A DNA stretch of 64,000 bases from an uncultured Eubacteriales bacterium (GTDB lineage: Bacteria; Bacillota; Clostridia; Peptostreptococcales; Anaerovoracaceae), in the NCBI GenBank assembly GCA_902778585.1, contig CACYYD010000003.1:54715-118714 (forward strand), written 5' to 3'. Numbering within the stretch: the stretch's first letter is position 1; every line of letters starts with the position of its first letter. A program made the translations under genes and the position numbers. Positions 8,419 to 16,423 of this stretch are shown in pieces. The notes beneath the pieces are model-generated. The model was not told where the DNA came from. It searched no databases and saw only the letters and a list, made by a program, of their open reading frames with translations.

Positions 8419-9403
8419 ATTTCCATTCTGTTCCCATACCGGCAGCAGATGCCTTCTCAAAGATCACTCTTGCAGCCACAAGATCCTGTGAAGCCACGCC
8501 GACCGACTCAAATACGATTATCTCATCGTCATTCTCGCGGCCTGCGATGCGTCCGTCAATGACATCTCCGAGGCTTCCCTGGATATCCTCATCTTTAATC
8601 GTTCCGTCTGCAAGCGGGATCAGAAGGTCTCCGGACTCCGAAAGCACAGCGTCCTTGTAGTCGCAGATTATCTTCGATGCGCGCGGAAGAACGGCCGGAT
8701 CGAGTTCGTGCTTTTCAGGCTCGTAGGTTCCCACAGCGCTGATGGTGCAGCCCGGCTTTATCTTTGTTCCGTCGAATACAGGCACAGTCGAAGTAGTGAC
8801 AGTGATCACCAGATCCGCATCTTCTACAGCCTCATCCGCGCTGCCCGCAGGCAGTATCTGAGCACCGTAATGACCGAGTTCCTTCTGCATCTTTTCGCAG
8901 AATGTCTCGAGTCTTTCGCGGTTTCTCGAATATACCCACACCTTCTCGAGCTCCCTTACGCAGAGCATAGCCTCAAGCTGCTCCGGCGCCTGTCCGCCCG
9001 TACCGATGAGAGCTCCGACCTTGCAGTCCTTCTTCCCGAGGATATCGAATGCCGCGCCCGAAGCCGCGCCTGTTCTCATGCGTGTTACTGTCGATCCGTC
9101 GAGCATGGCTGTTATGTATCCGGTCTTTCCGTCAAGAAGCAGGACCTGAGCCGGGCAGGCTTCGAGTCCCATCTCCGGGTTATGCGGAAATACGCTGATG
9201 ATCTTCACGGCAGCCGCCTCTTCCGAAGCCGCGTACGACGGCATGAACAGGAATGTCCCGTCATGCGCCGGTGCCTTGATGGCCGCTCTCAGCGGCACCT
9301 CGACAGTCCCGTTCGCGATCATCTGAAAGGCAGTTTTGTCGGCCTCGACCATGTCTCTCATCGAAACCACGCTTTTTATCTCTTTCTCATTAAGAAGAAG
9401 CAT
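8417..9403 (-). CDS. Ornithine cyclodeaminase / mu-crystallin family protein
   Basis: NAD(P)-dependent family covering ornithine cyclodeaminase, alanine dehydrogenase (archaeal type) and ketimine reductases. Family marks are RTGAASG (residues 110-116) and the Rossmann glycine motif GTGGQA (134-139). The start at 9403 has GGAGG 7 bases upstream and gives MLLLNEKEIKSVV, the normal N-terminus of the family; open frame further upstream is not coding. The 328-aa length is typical. The gene stands alone, downstream of the 2-oxoacid oxidoreductase terminator. Substrate cannot be read from sequence; a role in ornithine-to-proline conversion would suit the proline-reductase genes elsewhere in the window but is only inference. 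Confidence 0.9.
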   Translation of the reverse strand: MLLLNEKEIKSVVSMRDMVEADKTAFQMIANGTVEVPLRAAIKAPAHDGTFLFMPSYAASEEAAAVKIISVFPHNPEMGLEACPAQVLLLDGKTGYITAMLDGSTVTRMRTGAASGAAFDILGKKDCKVGALIGTGGQAPEQLEAMLCVRELEKVWVYSRNRERLETFCEKMQKELGHYGAQILPAGSADEAVEDADLVITVTTSTVPVFDGTKIKPGCTISAVGTYEPEKHELDPAVLPRASKIICDYKDAVLSESGDLLIPLADGTIKDEDIQGSLGDVIDGRIAGRENDDEIIVFESVGVASQDLVAARVIFEKASAAGMGTEWK

Positions 9404-9460
9404 CTGTATACCTCCATGCAGTATTCTGTTATTTCCGCAGATTATTTTACAGCATTTTGC

Positions 9461-9490
9461 AAAAAAAGAGGATGGTTTTACCCATCCTCT
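9461..9490 (-). terminator. Terminator of the 2-oxoacid oxidoreductase operon
   Basis: On the minus strand a perfect 9-bp stem AGAGGATGG / CCATCCTCT with a 6-base loop is followed by a run of seven T. It sits 17 bases after the last gene of the operon. Confidence 0.92.
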
Positions 9491-9506
9491 TCCGCAAAAT
9501 ATCTGC

Positions 9507-10061
9507 TTATTTGTCCGCTTTCTGCTTGCGGCCGATCTCAAGGCCCATCTTGAATGCCTCAACGTTTGGCTCGATCAGTTTAGGCTTCTTCTCGAACTTG
9601 TGGTTGATGCCCTTGATGATTACCTCTTCAGGTACCGCATCAGTTGCTCCGACGTATACGCCCAGCATGATTACGTTGAGCGCTCTCGGGTTGTTGATGT
9701 CGATAGCCATCTGTGTTACAGGAGCCTCGATGATGTTGATGTCATCTCTCTCGATAGGATCGGTAACGATGGTGCTGTTTACAAACAGGTTTCCGCCCGG
9801 CTTTAGGTTTCCGATAAACTTGTGCAGCGAAGGACCGTTCATTACTACGAGGTCCTCAAGGCTGTAGCTTACAGGCGCTCCGATCGGATCGTCCGAGATA
9901 ACTACATAGCAGTTAGCTGTGCCGCCTCTCATGGCAGCTCCGTATGAAGGGAAGAATGTGACATTGAGGTCTGTTGCCTGCGAAGTAGCCTCGGCAAGCA
10001 GCTTTCCCATAGTCATAACACCCTGTCCGCCGAATCCGGCGATCATAAGATTTCTTTCCAT
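9507..10061 (-). CDS. 2-oxoacid:ferredoxin oxidoreductase, gamma subunit
   Basis: Smallest catalytic-core subunit of a CoA-acylating 2-oxoacid:ferredoxin oxidoreductase. It shows the family start GFGGQG (residues 9-14) and the YGAAMRGGTANC motif typical of KorC/VorC subunits. Length is 184 aa with a good SD (AGGAGG). It is the last gene of the delta-alpha-beta-gamma operon and is followed by a strong terminator. The complex oxidises a 2-oxoacid to acyl-CoA and reduces ferredoxin. Whether the substrate is 2-oxoglutarate or a branched-chain 2-oxoacid cannot be decided here; the delta-alpha-beta-gamma layout occurs in both types. Confidence 0.93.
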   Translation of the reverse strand: MERNLMIAGFGGQGVMTMGKLLAEATSQATDLNVTFFPSYGAAMRGGTANCYVVISDDPIGAPVSYSLEDLVVMNGPSLHKFIGNLKPGGNLFVNSTIVTDPIERDDINIIEAPVTQMAIDINNPRALNVIMLGVYVGATDAVPEEVIIKGINHKFEKKPKLIEPNVEAFKMGLEIGRKQKADK

Positions 10062-10071
10062 GGTCTACCTC

Positions 10072-10833
10072 CTATTTAAGCTTCTTTCCTTCGTCTCTGA
10101 ATACTCCGAGAGGATACTCTTCGAACATCTTCTCTCTGAGGAAGTCAAGAGACTTCAGCGGATCAAGACCCCAGTTTGTAGGGCAGGATGTAACGATCTC
10201 AACGATCGAGTATCCCTTGCCGTCCAGCTGATACTGGAACGCCTTCTTGATAGCCTTACGTGCAGCGATAACGTGCTGAGGAGTGTCGCAGCTTACTCTC
10301 TCGATGTAGTAAGGAGCAGTCAGCTGGTTGAGGATCTCCGACATGTGCATCGGATATCCGTGCTCTTCAGGGTTACGTCCTCCAGGTGTTGTTGTGGACT
10401 TCATGCCTACGAGTGTTGTAGGAGCCATCTGTCCGCCTGTCATTCCGTAGATACCGTTGTTGACGAAGATAACAGTGAAGTTCTCGCCTCTGTTTGCAGC
10501 TGACATTGTCTCTGCAAGTCCGATAGCGGCGAGGTCTCCGTCGCCCTGGTATGTATAAACGAGTGAGTTCGGGGACGATCTCTTGATGCCTGTTGCGACA
10601 GCGCCCGCTCTTCCGTGAGCAGCGATGGTCTCGTCACATGTTACATAGAACTGTCCGAGTCCGCAGCATCCTACGCCCTCTACTCTTACGAGGTTGTCGA
10701 GCTGTCCGAGTTCTTCAGCTGCCTCGCCGATGATCTTGTGGATCGTGCTGTGCATGCATCCCGGGCAGAATCCCGAGACAGCGCCTTCGATGATACCTTT
10801 GGTCCTGGTATAGACTTTCTTTTCTTCAGCCAT
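10072..10833 (-). CDS. 2-oxoacid:ferredoxin oxidoreductase, beta (TPP-binding) subunit
   Basis: Carries the thiamine diphosphate and binds an iron-sulfur cluster. Motifs: FCPGCMHS near residue 20, GVGCCG, AHGRAGAVATGIKRSSP and the TPP-Mg motif YQGDGDLAAIG. Length 253 aa, SD AAGGAGG. Its ATG shares one base with the alpha-subunit stop (TAATG), so the two are translationally coupled. The gamma gene follows after 10 bases. Confidence 0.95.
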   Translation of the reverse strand: MAEEKKVYTRTKGIIEGAVSGFCPGCMHSTIHKIIGEAAEELGQLDNLVRVEGVGCCGLGQFYVTCDETIAAHGRAGAVATGIKRSSPNSLVYTYQGDGDLAAIGLAETMSAANRGENFTVIFVNNGIYGMTGGQMAPTTLVGMKSTTTPGGRNPEEHGYPMHMSEILNQLTAPYYIERVSCDTPQHVIAARKAIKKAFQYQLDGKGYSIVEIVTSCPTNWGLDPLKSLDFLREKMFEEYPLGVFRDEGKKLK

Positions 10834-11912
10834 TACAGCACCTCCTTAATGAATTCCATAGCACCCTTCTTTACCTGGTCGTTGGTAAGAAGCTGTCCGC
10901 CGGATCTCAGGACTTCGTGTACCGGGCACTTGCCCTGGACAGCGTAGTCGATGTCCCATCTCATCTGAGCCGGGATCGACATCTCTACATCGATGATGCC
11001 CTTGACCCTGTTGAAGTCGAGGTTTCTGAACGAGTCATAAGGGAACGGAGAGATAGTGATCGGTCTGATCATTCCGGCCTTGATGCCCTCAGCTCTGAGC
11101 TCTCTGATGACAGCTCTTGAGATACGTGCGCTGATTCCGTACGCAGCGAATACGATCTCTGCATCGTCCATCATGTACTCCTCTACTCTTATATCCTTAT
11201 CCCAGGTCTCATACATAGCAGCAGCTTCAATGTTGACCTTCTCCTGGCCGTCGCCTACAGAACCAGGTCTGCAGTAAGCCTGCTGTCCGAGAGGATGTCC
11301 TACGATAGCTCTGTCAGCAAACTTTGCTCTGCATGCTGCGAGCTCCTCATCTGTCTTCATCGGCGGTAGCACTACAGGCTCCATCATGGTGCCCATAACG
11401 CCGTCAGTGAGAACGAGAACAGGGTTCTGGTCTCTTTCTGCGAGGTCATATGCTTCATATACCATGTCGACGCACTCCTGGACTGAATCCGGAGCAAGTA
11501 CGATCATTCTGAATCCGCCGTTGCCGGACGCCTTTGTAGCCTGCAGGTAGTCCTGCTGAGCCGGCTGGATAGCTCCGATTCCCGGGCCGCCTCTCTGGAC
11601 GTTGACGTATACCATAGGGATACGAGCCGATGCGCAGTAGGATACGCCCTCGCTGTAGAGGGAGATTCCGCATGACGAGGACGAGCTCATCGCTCTGATT
11701 CCTGTCGATGCTGCACCGTACAGCATGTTTACTGAAGCTACTTCGCTCTCGCCCTGTACGAATGTGCCGCCGACCTCAGGAAGTCTTCTGGCCATGTACT
11801 CAGGAATCTCATTCTGCGGAGTGATAGGATAGCCTGCGAAGAAACGGCAGCCTGCTCTTACAGCAGCTTCTGCGATCGCTTCTGTTCCTTTCATGAATAC
11901 TCTTTCTGCCAT
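10833..11912 (-). CDS. 2-oxoacid:ferredoxin oxidoreductase, alpha subunit
   Basis: Catalytic pyrimidine-binding subunit. From the ATG at 11912 (SD AAAGGAG) it reads MAERVFMKGTEAIAEAAVRA with the signature GYPITPQNEIPEYMA, FVQGESEVASVNMLYGAA and SSSCGISLYSEG. It is 359 aa. A longer in-frame start at 11936 would overlap the ferredoxin gene and has no SD. Part of the four-gene operon. Confidence 0.95.
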   Translation of the reverse strand: MAERVFMKGTEAIAEAAVRAGCRFFAGYPITPQNEIPEYMARRLPEVGGTFVQGESEVASVNMLYGAASTGIRAMSSSSSCGISLYSEGVSYCASARIPMVYVNVQRGGPGIGAIQPAQQDYLQATKASGNGGFRMIVLAPDSVQECVDMVYEAYDLAERDQNPVLVLTDGVMGTMMEPVVLPPMKTDEELAACRAKFADRAIVGHPLGQQAYCRPGSVGDGQEKVNIEAAAMYETWDKDIRVEEYMMDDAEIVFAAYGISARISRAVIRELRAEGIKAGMIRPITISPFPYDSFRNLDFNRVKGIIDVEMSIPAQMRWDIDYAVQGKCPVHEVLRSGGQLLTNDQVKKGAMEFIKEVL

Positions 11913-11926
11913 ATCAGTCTCCTTTC

Positions 11927-12130
11927 CTATCTCCATACCTCTATTGCGGACTCAGGGCAGATCTGTGCGCACATAGCGCAGCCGATGCAGTCCTCAGGCC
12001 TTACGGATGCCGCGTAGAGATATCCCTTGGAGTTTACCTTGTCACTGATCTCGATGCACTGCTTAGGGCACGAAATGACGCAGTAGGAGCATGATTTGCA
12101 AGCTTCAGTGGTGATTTCGATTCTTGCCAT
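11927..12130 (-). CDS. 2-oxoacid:ferredoxin oxidoreductase, delta (ferredoxin) subunit
   Basis: 67-aa protein with two 4Fe-4S motifs: C11-x2-C14-x2-C17-x3-C21P and C48-x2-C51-x2-C54-x3-C58P. This is the bacterial-type ferredoxin subunit that takes electrons from the TPP subunit. SD GGAGG; first of the four oxidoreductase subunits and 38 bases after the P-loop ATPase gene. Confidence 0.94.
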   Translation of the reverse strand: MARIEITTEACKSCSYCVISCPKQCIEISDKVNSKGYLYAASVRPEDCIGCAMCAQICPESAIEVWR

Positions 12131-12168
12131 TAATAAGTCCTCCTTCTCCTTACAATATCTTGTTTATA

Positions 12169-12870
12169 CTAATCAACCCACGAGTAGGTCAGGTAGAGAT
12201 CGAGAGGCACGAGCGACTTTTCTGTCTTAGCCTGCGCCTCTTCGAAGATTTCTCTGCGGACGCACGCGCTGTTGACGGTCGTGAAGCCGTCAAAGAGCTC
12301 GTCGATCTTATCAAGACCATCCATGAATTCATTAACTGATGTTGTGTATCCGAGATTCGGATTGCCCAGAATGTATATATGGTCGAGTCTCATGGACCCG
12401 AGTATGTGCCTCATCGTGCCGTCGATCGCATCGACGCTTTTTGTCCACGGTCTGTACGGATTCACAATGTATACAGGAACGGCATTATCCTTGCTTAGAA
12501 GATCATTGTAGGCACCGGCAAACTTAGCTGCCTGATGGCCTCCTCCGATGTCGAGAAGCGTGTAGTTGTCTGAGATAAGAGACACCCTGACTCCGCCTAC
12601 CATGACAGGAGCGTCAAGATACTGGTCCTGATAATGGATCGTGACACCGCGCTCCGCAAAAGCCTGCTGCATGTCGCGGGATCTGTAGAGAGGCTTTGTC
12701 TGGTCCAGGTCAAAGAGGTCGACCGGCTTTCCCGTCTTCTCAGCGATCTTTGCCGCGATATTCAGAACTATCTCGCTCTTTCCCGAGCCCGCCTCGCCGA
12801 TGAACACGAAGTTCTTCTTCTCATCCATCAGCTGTTCAAATGTCTTTTCTGCTTCGTAAAAAAGTCCCAT
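12169..12870 (-). CDS. P-loop ATP-binding protein heading the oxidoreductase operon
   Basis: 233 aa with Walker A GEAGSGKS at residues 25-32, a DLFDLDQTKPLYRSRD stretch resembling a metal-binding acidic switch, and the glycine-rich LLDIGGGHQAAKFAGAY. It looks like a SIMIBI- or cobQ-like NTPase but belongs to no family I can name with certainty. It has its own promoter (12954-12982) and is followed by the four oxidoreductase subunits with short gaps, so it is almost certainly in their operon. A role in cluster insertion, assembly or quality control of the enzyme is a guess from position. No clear SD. Confidence 0.8.
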   Translation of the reverse strand: MGLFYEAEKTFEQLMDEKKNFVFIGEAGSGKSEIVLNIAAKIAEKTGKPVDLFDLDQTKPLYRSRDMQQAFAERGVTIHYQDQYLDAPVMVGGVRVSLISDNYTLLDIGGGHQAAKFAGAYNDLLSKDNAVPVYIVNPYRPWTKSVDAIDGTMRHILGSMRLDHIYILGNPNLGYTTSVNEFMDGLDKIDELFDGFTTVNSACVRREIFEEAQAKTEKSLVPLDLYLTYSWVD

Positions 12871-12953
12871 GTTCTTATATTTCTTACAAAAATGGCTGTC
12901 CCCTGAACCGGAACAGCCTCATTCGATATTACCCGCTTGATTAGACACGACTA

Positions 12954-12982
12954 CTTATACATTATTTTTGAGGATTTTACAA
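12954..12982 (-). promoter_or_regulatory. Promoter of the P-loop ATPase / 2-oxoacid oxidoreductase operon
   Basis: -35 TTGTAA (12982-12977), 17-base spacer, -10 TATAAG (12959-12954). The leader of about 75 bases to the ATG at 12870 includes a GGCTGT / ACAGCC hairpin (about 12894-12916). Confidence 0.65.
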
Positions 12983-13042
12983 GTAAAGATTGTGTGAACG
13001 CTGTTGTTTGTAGCGCTTCCGGGTGTTTTGGATGCCGTCTTA

Positions 13043-13051
13043 TGGTAAGAT
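13043..13051 (+). promoter_or_regulatory. Extended -10 promoter, probably leaderless
   Basis: TGG-TAAGAT ends 6 bases before the ATG at 13058. The predicted start of transcription is the A of ATG; no SD is present. Confidence 0.5.
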
Positions 13052-13057
13052 TCAGAC

Positions 13058-14347
13058 ATGAAAATACTAAGCATAACAGCACAGAAGCCGCATTCGACCG
13101 GGAGCGGCACATATATGACCGAGCTCGTAAGAGCATTCGCACGCATGGGGCATTCGCAGGCGGTCGTCTGCGGCATCTTTCCTTCAGATGCGGTGGACTT
13201 TCCCGAGGGAGTCGCCTGCTATCCGGTGTTTTTCCGCGAAAAGAGTGCAGATGGCGGCGAGCCGTATCTTGCCGCGCCGTGCAAGGCATCGAAAGCGTCC
13301 ATAGACACGCTTCCGTTCCCGGTAGTCGGAATGTCGGATATCATGCCTTATGAGTCGACAAGGTACCGCGACCTCACACCTCCGATGATCTCGCAGTTTG
13401 AGGAAGCCTTCATTGGCGCGGTCTCAAGGGCTGTGGAAGACCTCGACCCTGATGTGATCATATGCCATCACCTCTTTCTGCTGACTGCCCTTGTGAGAAA
13501 GCACTTCCCGGACAGAAAGATCCTGGGGATATCCCACGGGACAGACCTAAGGCAGATGCGGAACTGTGATAACCTGCGTGATATGGTGCGCCCTCTCATC
13601 CACGACATCGACATGGCTCTTGCGCTCCACGACGAGCAGCGCCGCCAGATAATCGATATCTTCGGTATGGACGAAAGCAAGGTCGCTGTCATAGGCAGCG
13701 GCTATAACGATAAATTATTCAATACGGACGGCCGGACCCCGCGCGGATCCAAAGACCCGGCGCGCATATGCTATGCCGGCAAGATAAGCAGGCCGAAAGG
13801 AGTGCCTGAGATGCTCGCCGCGCTCGAAAGGCTTGCGGACGAAGACGGCATGCCGCCGTTTGAACTTACAATGGCCGGCGGCTGCCAGGATGAAGTGCTG
13901 AAGGCATCCCTGGATTCACTGCCGGATTACGTCACATGGCTCGGGCAGATCCCGCAGCCCGCTTTGGCGGAGCTGCTGCGCCGGAGCGACATCTTTGTTC
14001 TGCCTTCATATTTTGAAGGCCTGCCTCTTGTGCTTATAGAAGCGATGGCGTCCGGCGCGGTGCCTGTCAGCACCGATCTGCCCGGCGTAAAGGACTGGAT
14101 AGATGCTCATGTCGGCGGATCAAACGCCGTTTATGTCCAGATGCCGCAAATGAAAAGCATCGACGAACCGACTGACGCCGGCCGTGATGCCTTTGTTGAT
14201 GATCTTTATTCTGTTCTTGGTTCCGTCATCTCAGACGTTTATGAGGGACGTCTTCCGGGCAGGCTGCCTGATACGTCAGGCATCACCTGGGACGGTCTCG
14301 CAGGGACTGTTCTCAGTTACATCCCTGCTGTCAGATCAGAGCGATGA
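13058..14347 (+). CDS. Glycosyltransferase family 4 protein
   Basis: 429 aa GT-B fold enzyme. N-terminal acceptor domain begins MKILSITAQKPHSTGSGTY, with a glycine-rich loop near the start. The C-terminal donor domain has CYAGKISRPKGVPEMLAAL and the GT4 E-x7-E motif in YFEGLPLVLIEAMASG (near residue 325). It transfers a nucleotide-activated sugar; acceptor unknown. It is monocistronic, with no polysaccharide cluster nearby. Its last 17 bases overlap the convergent DUF554 gene. No SD; the promoter is an extended -10 six bases upstream. Confidence 0.9.
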   Translation: MKILSITAQKPHSTGSGTYMTELVRAFARMGHSQAVVCGIFPSDAVDFPEGVACYPVFFREKSADGGEPYLAAPCKASKASIDTLPFPVVGMSDIMPYESTRYRDLTPPMISQFEEAFIGAVSRAVEDLDPDVIICHHLFLLTALVRKHFPDRKILGISHGTDLRQMRNCDNLRDMVRPLIHDIDMALALHDEQRRQIIDIFGMDESKVAVIGSGYNDKLFNTDGRTPRGSKDPARICYAGKISRPKGVPEMLAALERLADEDGMPPFELTMAGGCQDEVLKASLDSLPDYVTWLGQIPQPALAELLRRSDIFVLPSYFEGLPLVLIEAMASGAVPVSTDLPGVKDWIDAHVGGSNAVYVQMPQMKSIDEPTDAGRDAFVDDLYSVLGSVISDVYEGRLPGRLPDTSGITWDGLAGTVLSYIPAVRSER

Positions 14348-15050
14348 TAACGGTAATGACCAGCGCAGGCAGCAGGTTTGCCACCTTTATCGTCTTTGGC
14401 CACATGAGATTGAAGCCGATGCAGAAGATCAGTATGCCTCCCGTCATTGAGATCGCATCCAGCATCGCATCGCTCATGAATCCCGAAAGCACGGCCGCGA
14501 GAGCTGTCATCGAGCCCTGCAGGACCGCTACGGTAAGCGCCGAGAAGATGCAGCCCTTACCCATCGACGATGCCATAACTATGAGAAGCACAAAGTCGAT
14601 GGTCGCCTTTGCCGCGAGTATGCTGTAATCCCCGTATACTCCGTCCTGTATCGATCCCATGATACCCATGGCACCTATTCCGCATGTAAGTGACGCGGTG
14701 ACGAATCCGTCAATGAATTTGTTGTCGCCGTCACTCCCCGACTTATGCCTGAGCCAGGCTCCTATCCTTTCGAAGAATCCGTCGATGTCTATGATCTCAC
14801 CTATAAGGGCTCCGAGTGCGAGCGAAATGACGATGTTTATCGTTCCTGTCGTTCCGAGAGTCCCGTCATCACCCACAACTATCAGTTTTGCGAAAGCGCC
14901 TGCCGCTCCGATGAACATTATGGCGATGGCAGTCGCCTTCAGGACTATATCCTGATAATTCTCTTTTATGAAGCGCCCGCCTGCGACTCCGACGAGTCCG
15001 CCTGCGATTATCGCCAGTGTGTTTATTATCGTTCCTAAACCTTTTATCAT
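14331..15050 (-). CDS. DUF554 family membrane protein
   Basis: 239 aa with about six or seven membrane segments, beginning MIKGLGTIINTLAIIAGGL and containing TCGIGAMGIMGSIQDG and GLIEDIDG-like acidic loops. This matches the DUF554 (YdfK-like) family, whose transport or signalling role is unknown. SD GAGGA. It overlaps the convergent glycosyltransferase gene by 17 bases. The long upstream region (15051-15273) contains a GC-rich hairpin with arms GCTGCCG/CGGCAGC. Confidence 0.88.
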   Translation of the reverse strand: MIKGLGTIINTLAIIAGGLVGVAGGRFIKENYQDIVLKATAIAIMFIGAAGAFAKLIVVGDDGTLGTTGTINIVISLALGALIGEIIDIDGFFERIGAWLRHKSGSDGDNKFIDGFVTASLTCGIGAMGIMGSIQDGVYGDYSILAAKATIDFVLLIVMASSMGKGCIFSALTVAVLQGSMTALAAVLSGFMSDAMLDAISMTGGILIFCIGFNLMWPKTIKVANLLPALVITVIIALI

Positions 15051-15273
15051 TACTATCCTCTATACCCGGTTTTCAGTCGCGGCGCTGCCGTATGCCGCGG
15101 CAGCCGTATGAAAAACAACTGCCACATATACTAATCATTTTTTCTTCAATAAGCAATGTCCGATGCTATTCTGATAAACTCCTTCATCGCGGGATTTATC
15201 CAACAGCAAAAGAAACTGCACCGGTAAGAAAAGCTGCATAACAGCAGTTTCATACTCAATACCACCATAGCTG

Positions 15274-15306
15274 AAAGCTCCGGCCTGAGCTGAGCCGGAG
15301 CTTTTG
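15274..15306. terminator. Terminator after the nitroreductase gene
   Basis: Arms AAAGCTCCGGC (15274-15284) and GCCGGAGCTTTT (15294-15305) with a 9-base loop. It lies just past the nitroreductase stop on the minus strand. T-runs are short in both directions. The rest of 15051-15320 holds a GAAACTGC / GCAGTTTC inverted repeat (15205-15250) and no gene. Confidence 0.7.
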
Positions 15307-15320
15307 CTTTCAAAACTTAT

Positions 15321-16046
15321 TTATCTGAACTGCTCCAGGTACTTTTCGACCGATCTCGTCATCTCGCGCGAAAAGTCCGAATCATATTTTCTCTTAAAGA
15401 AGGCTTTCATCCATGTTTCATAGTCCTGGCTGCCTGTTTTAGGCTCAAACATGCCGCGCACGTATTCCTCATCCATATCAGGATAGCGGTTTTCGTTCAC
15501 AACATATTCCAGATCTGACCTCGCAGGTTTCACCCGCTCTCTCTGCTGCTCTGTCGGATAACCGAATACGAGCATCACGGCAGGTACTGCGTAGTCGGGT
15601 ATCCCCAGGATCTCGCGCTGTTCTTCGCAATTCTCAAGTATATCTCCGATATAGCAGGACCCTATTCCGAGAGACTCAGCAGCGGTCACGGCATTCTGTG
15701 CCGCGATGGCAGCATCGATCACAGCAAGCATAAGATCTCCCGCACCGGGCTTTCTCGGCTCACAGCCCGCATATTCATATGCCTTCTGCCATTTGAGGCA
15801 GTCCGCACAGAATACCAGCACCAGCTTGCCCTCCTTTATGAACGGCTGGTGATCGCATGACTCGCTCAGCCTCTCAAGCAGGCCGGGATCAGTGACTCGT
15901 ATGATCGTGTAAAGCTGCTGGTTGCCTGCAGTCGGGGCCTGACACGCCGCGTCAAGAATGGCCCGCACCAGATCTTCATCTATTGCCCTGTCCTCAAAGA
16001 CTCTGACGGACTTTCTGTTTTTGAGCTGCATTATCGTTTCTGTCAT
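15321..16046 (-). CDS. Nitroreductase family protein
   Basis: 241 aa FMN-dependent NAD(P)H oxidoreductase of the nitroreductase superfamily. The N-terminus has the FMN phosphate contact RKSVRVFEDRAID, then APTAGNQQLYTI and GIGSCYIGDILEN, ending with a C-terminal GYP...VKPARSDLEYVV region. SD GAGGA. It stands alone with its own terminator, divergent from the TSCPD-aldolase pair. Natural substrate not predictable. Confidence 0.92.
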   Translation of the reverse strand: MTETIMQLKNRKSVRVFEDRAIDEDLVRAILDAACQAPTAGNQQLYTIIRVTDPGLLERLSESCDHQPFIKEGKLVLVFCADCLKWQKAYEYAGCEPRKPGAGDLMLAVIDAAIAAQNAVTAAESLGIGSCYIGDILENCEEQREILGIPDYAVPAVMLVFGYPTEQQRERVKPARSDLEYVVNENRYPDMDEEYVRGMFEPKTGSQDYETWMKAFFKRKYDSDFSREMTRSVEKYLEQFR

Positions 16047-16095
16047 AGGTCTGTCCTCACTGTCACCCGTATACTTTTCTTCAATTATACAGCCG

Positions 16096-16124
16096 TTGAC
16101 ACCCGGGCAGAAAAAAAATAAAAT
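16096..16124 (+). promoter_or_regulatory. Promoter of TSCPD-aldolase-like operon
   Basis: Perfect -35 TTGACA (16096-16101), 17-base spacer, -10 TAAAAT (16119-16124). Predicted start about 16131, leaving a short SD-bearing leader to the ATG at 16157. Confidence 0.85.
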
Positions 16125-16156
16125 GTTAACTTGAAATGCAATATAAGGAGCAACAG

Positions 16157-16423
16157 ATGAGCAATAAATTTACATTCTATCCACAGGGCGTATGCTCTAT
16201 GATGATCGAAATAGAACTTGAAGACGATATTATAAAAGACGTTGTATTCACAGGCGGCTGCAACGGCAATCTCAGCGGTATTTCCAAGCTTATCAAAGGA
16301 ATGAAGGCCGGGGATGTGATCGAGAGACTCGAAGGCACTACCTGCGGTTTCAAGGACACTTCGTGCCCTGATCAGCTGAGCAAGGCACTGAAGCAGGCGC
16401 TGGCTCAGAACGGGGTAAACTGA
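16157..16423 (+). CDS. TSCPD domain protein (TIGR03905-like)
   Basis: 88 aa beginning MSNKFTFYPQGVCSMMIEIE, with FTGGCNGNLSGISKLIKGM and the eponymous DTSCPDQ. The TSCPD domain occurs at the C-terminus of some vitamin B12-dependent ribonucleotide reductases and as free-standing small proteins such as this one. Four cysteines (in VCSM, GGCNG, TTCGF, TSCPD) suggest a metal or nucleotide site. The start at 16157 has AAGGAG at ideal spacing; a frame opening at 16136 lacks an SD. It shares TGATG with the next gene. Confidence 0.9.
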   Translation: MSNKFTFYPQGVCSMMIEIELEDDIIKDVVFTGGCNGNLSGISKLIKGMKAGDVIERLEGTTCGFKDTSCPDQLSKALKQALAQNGVN

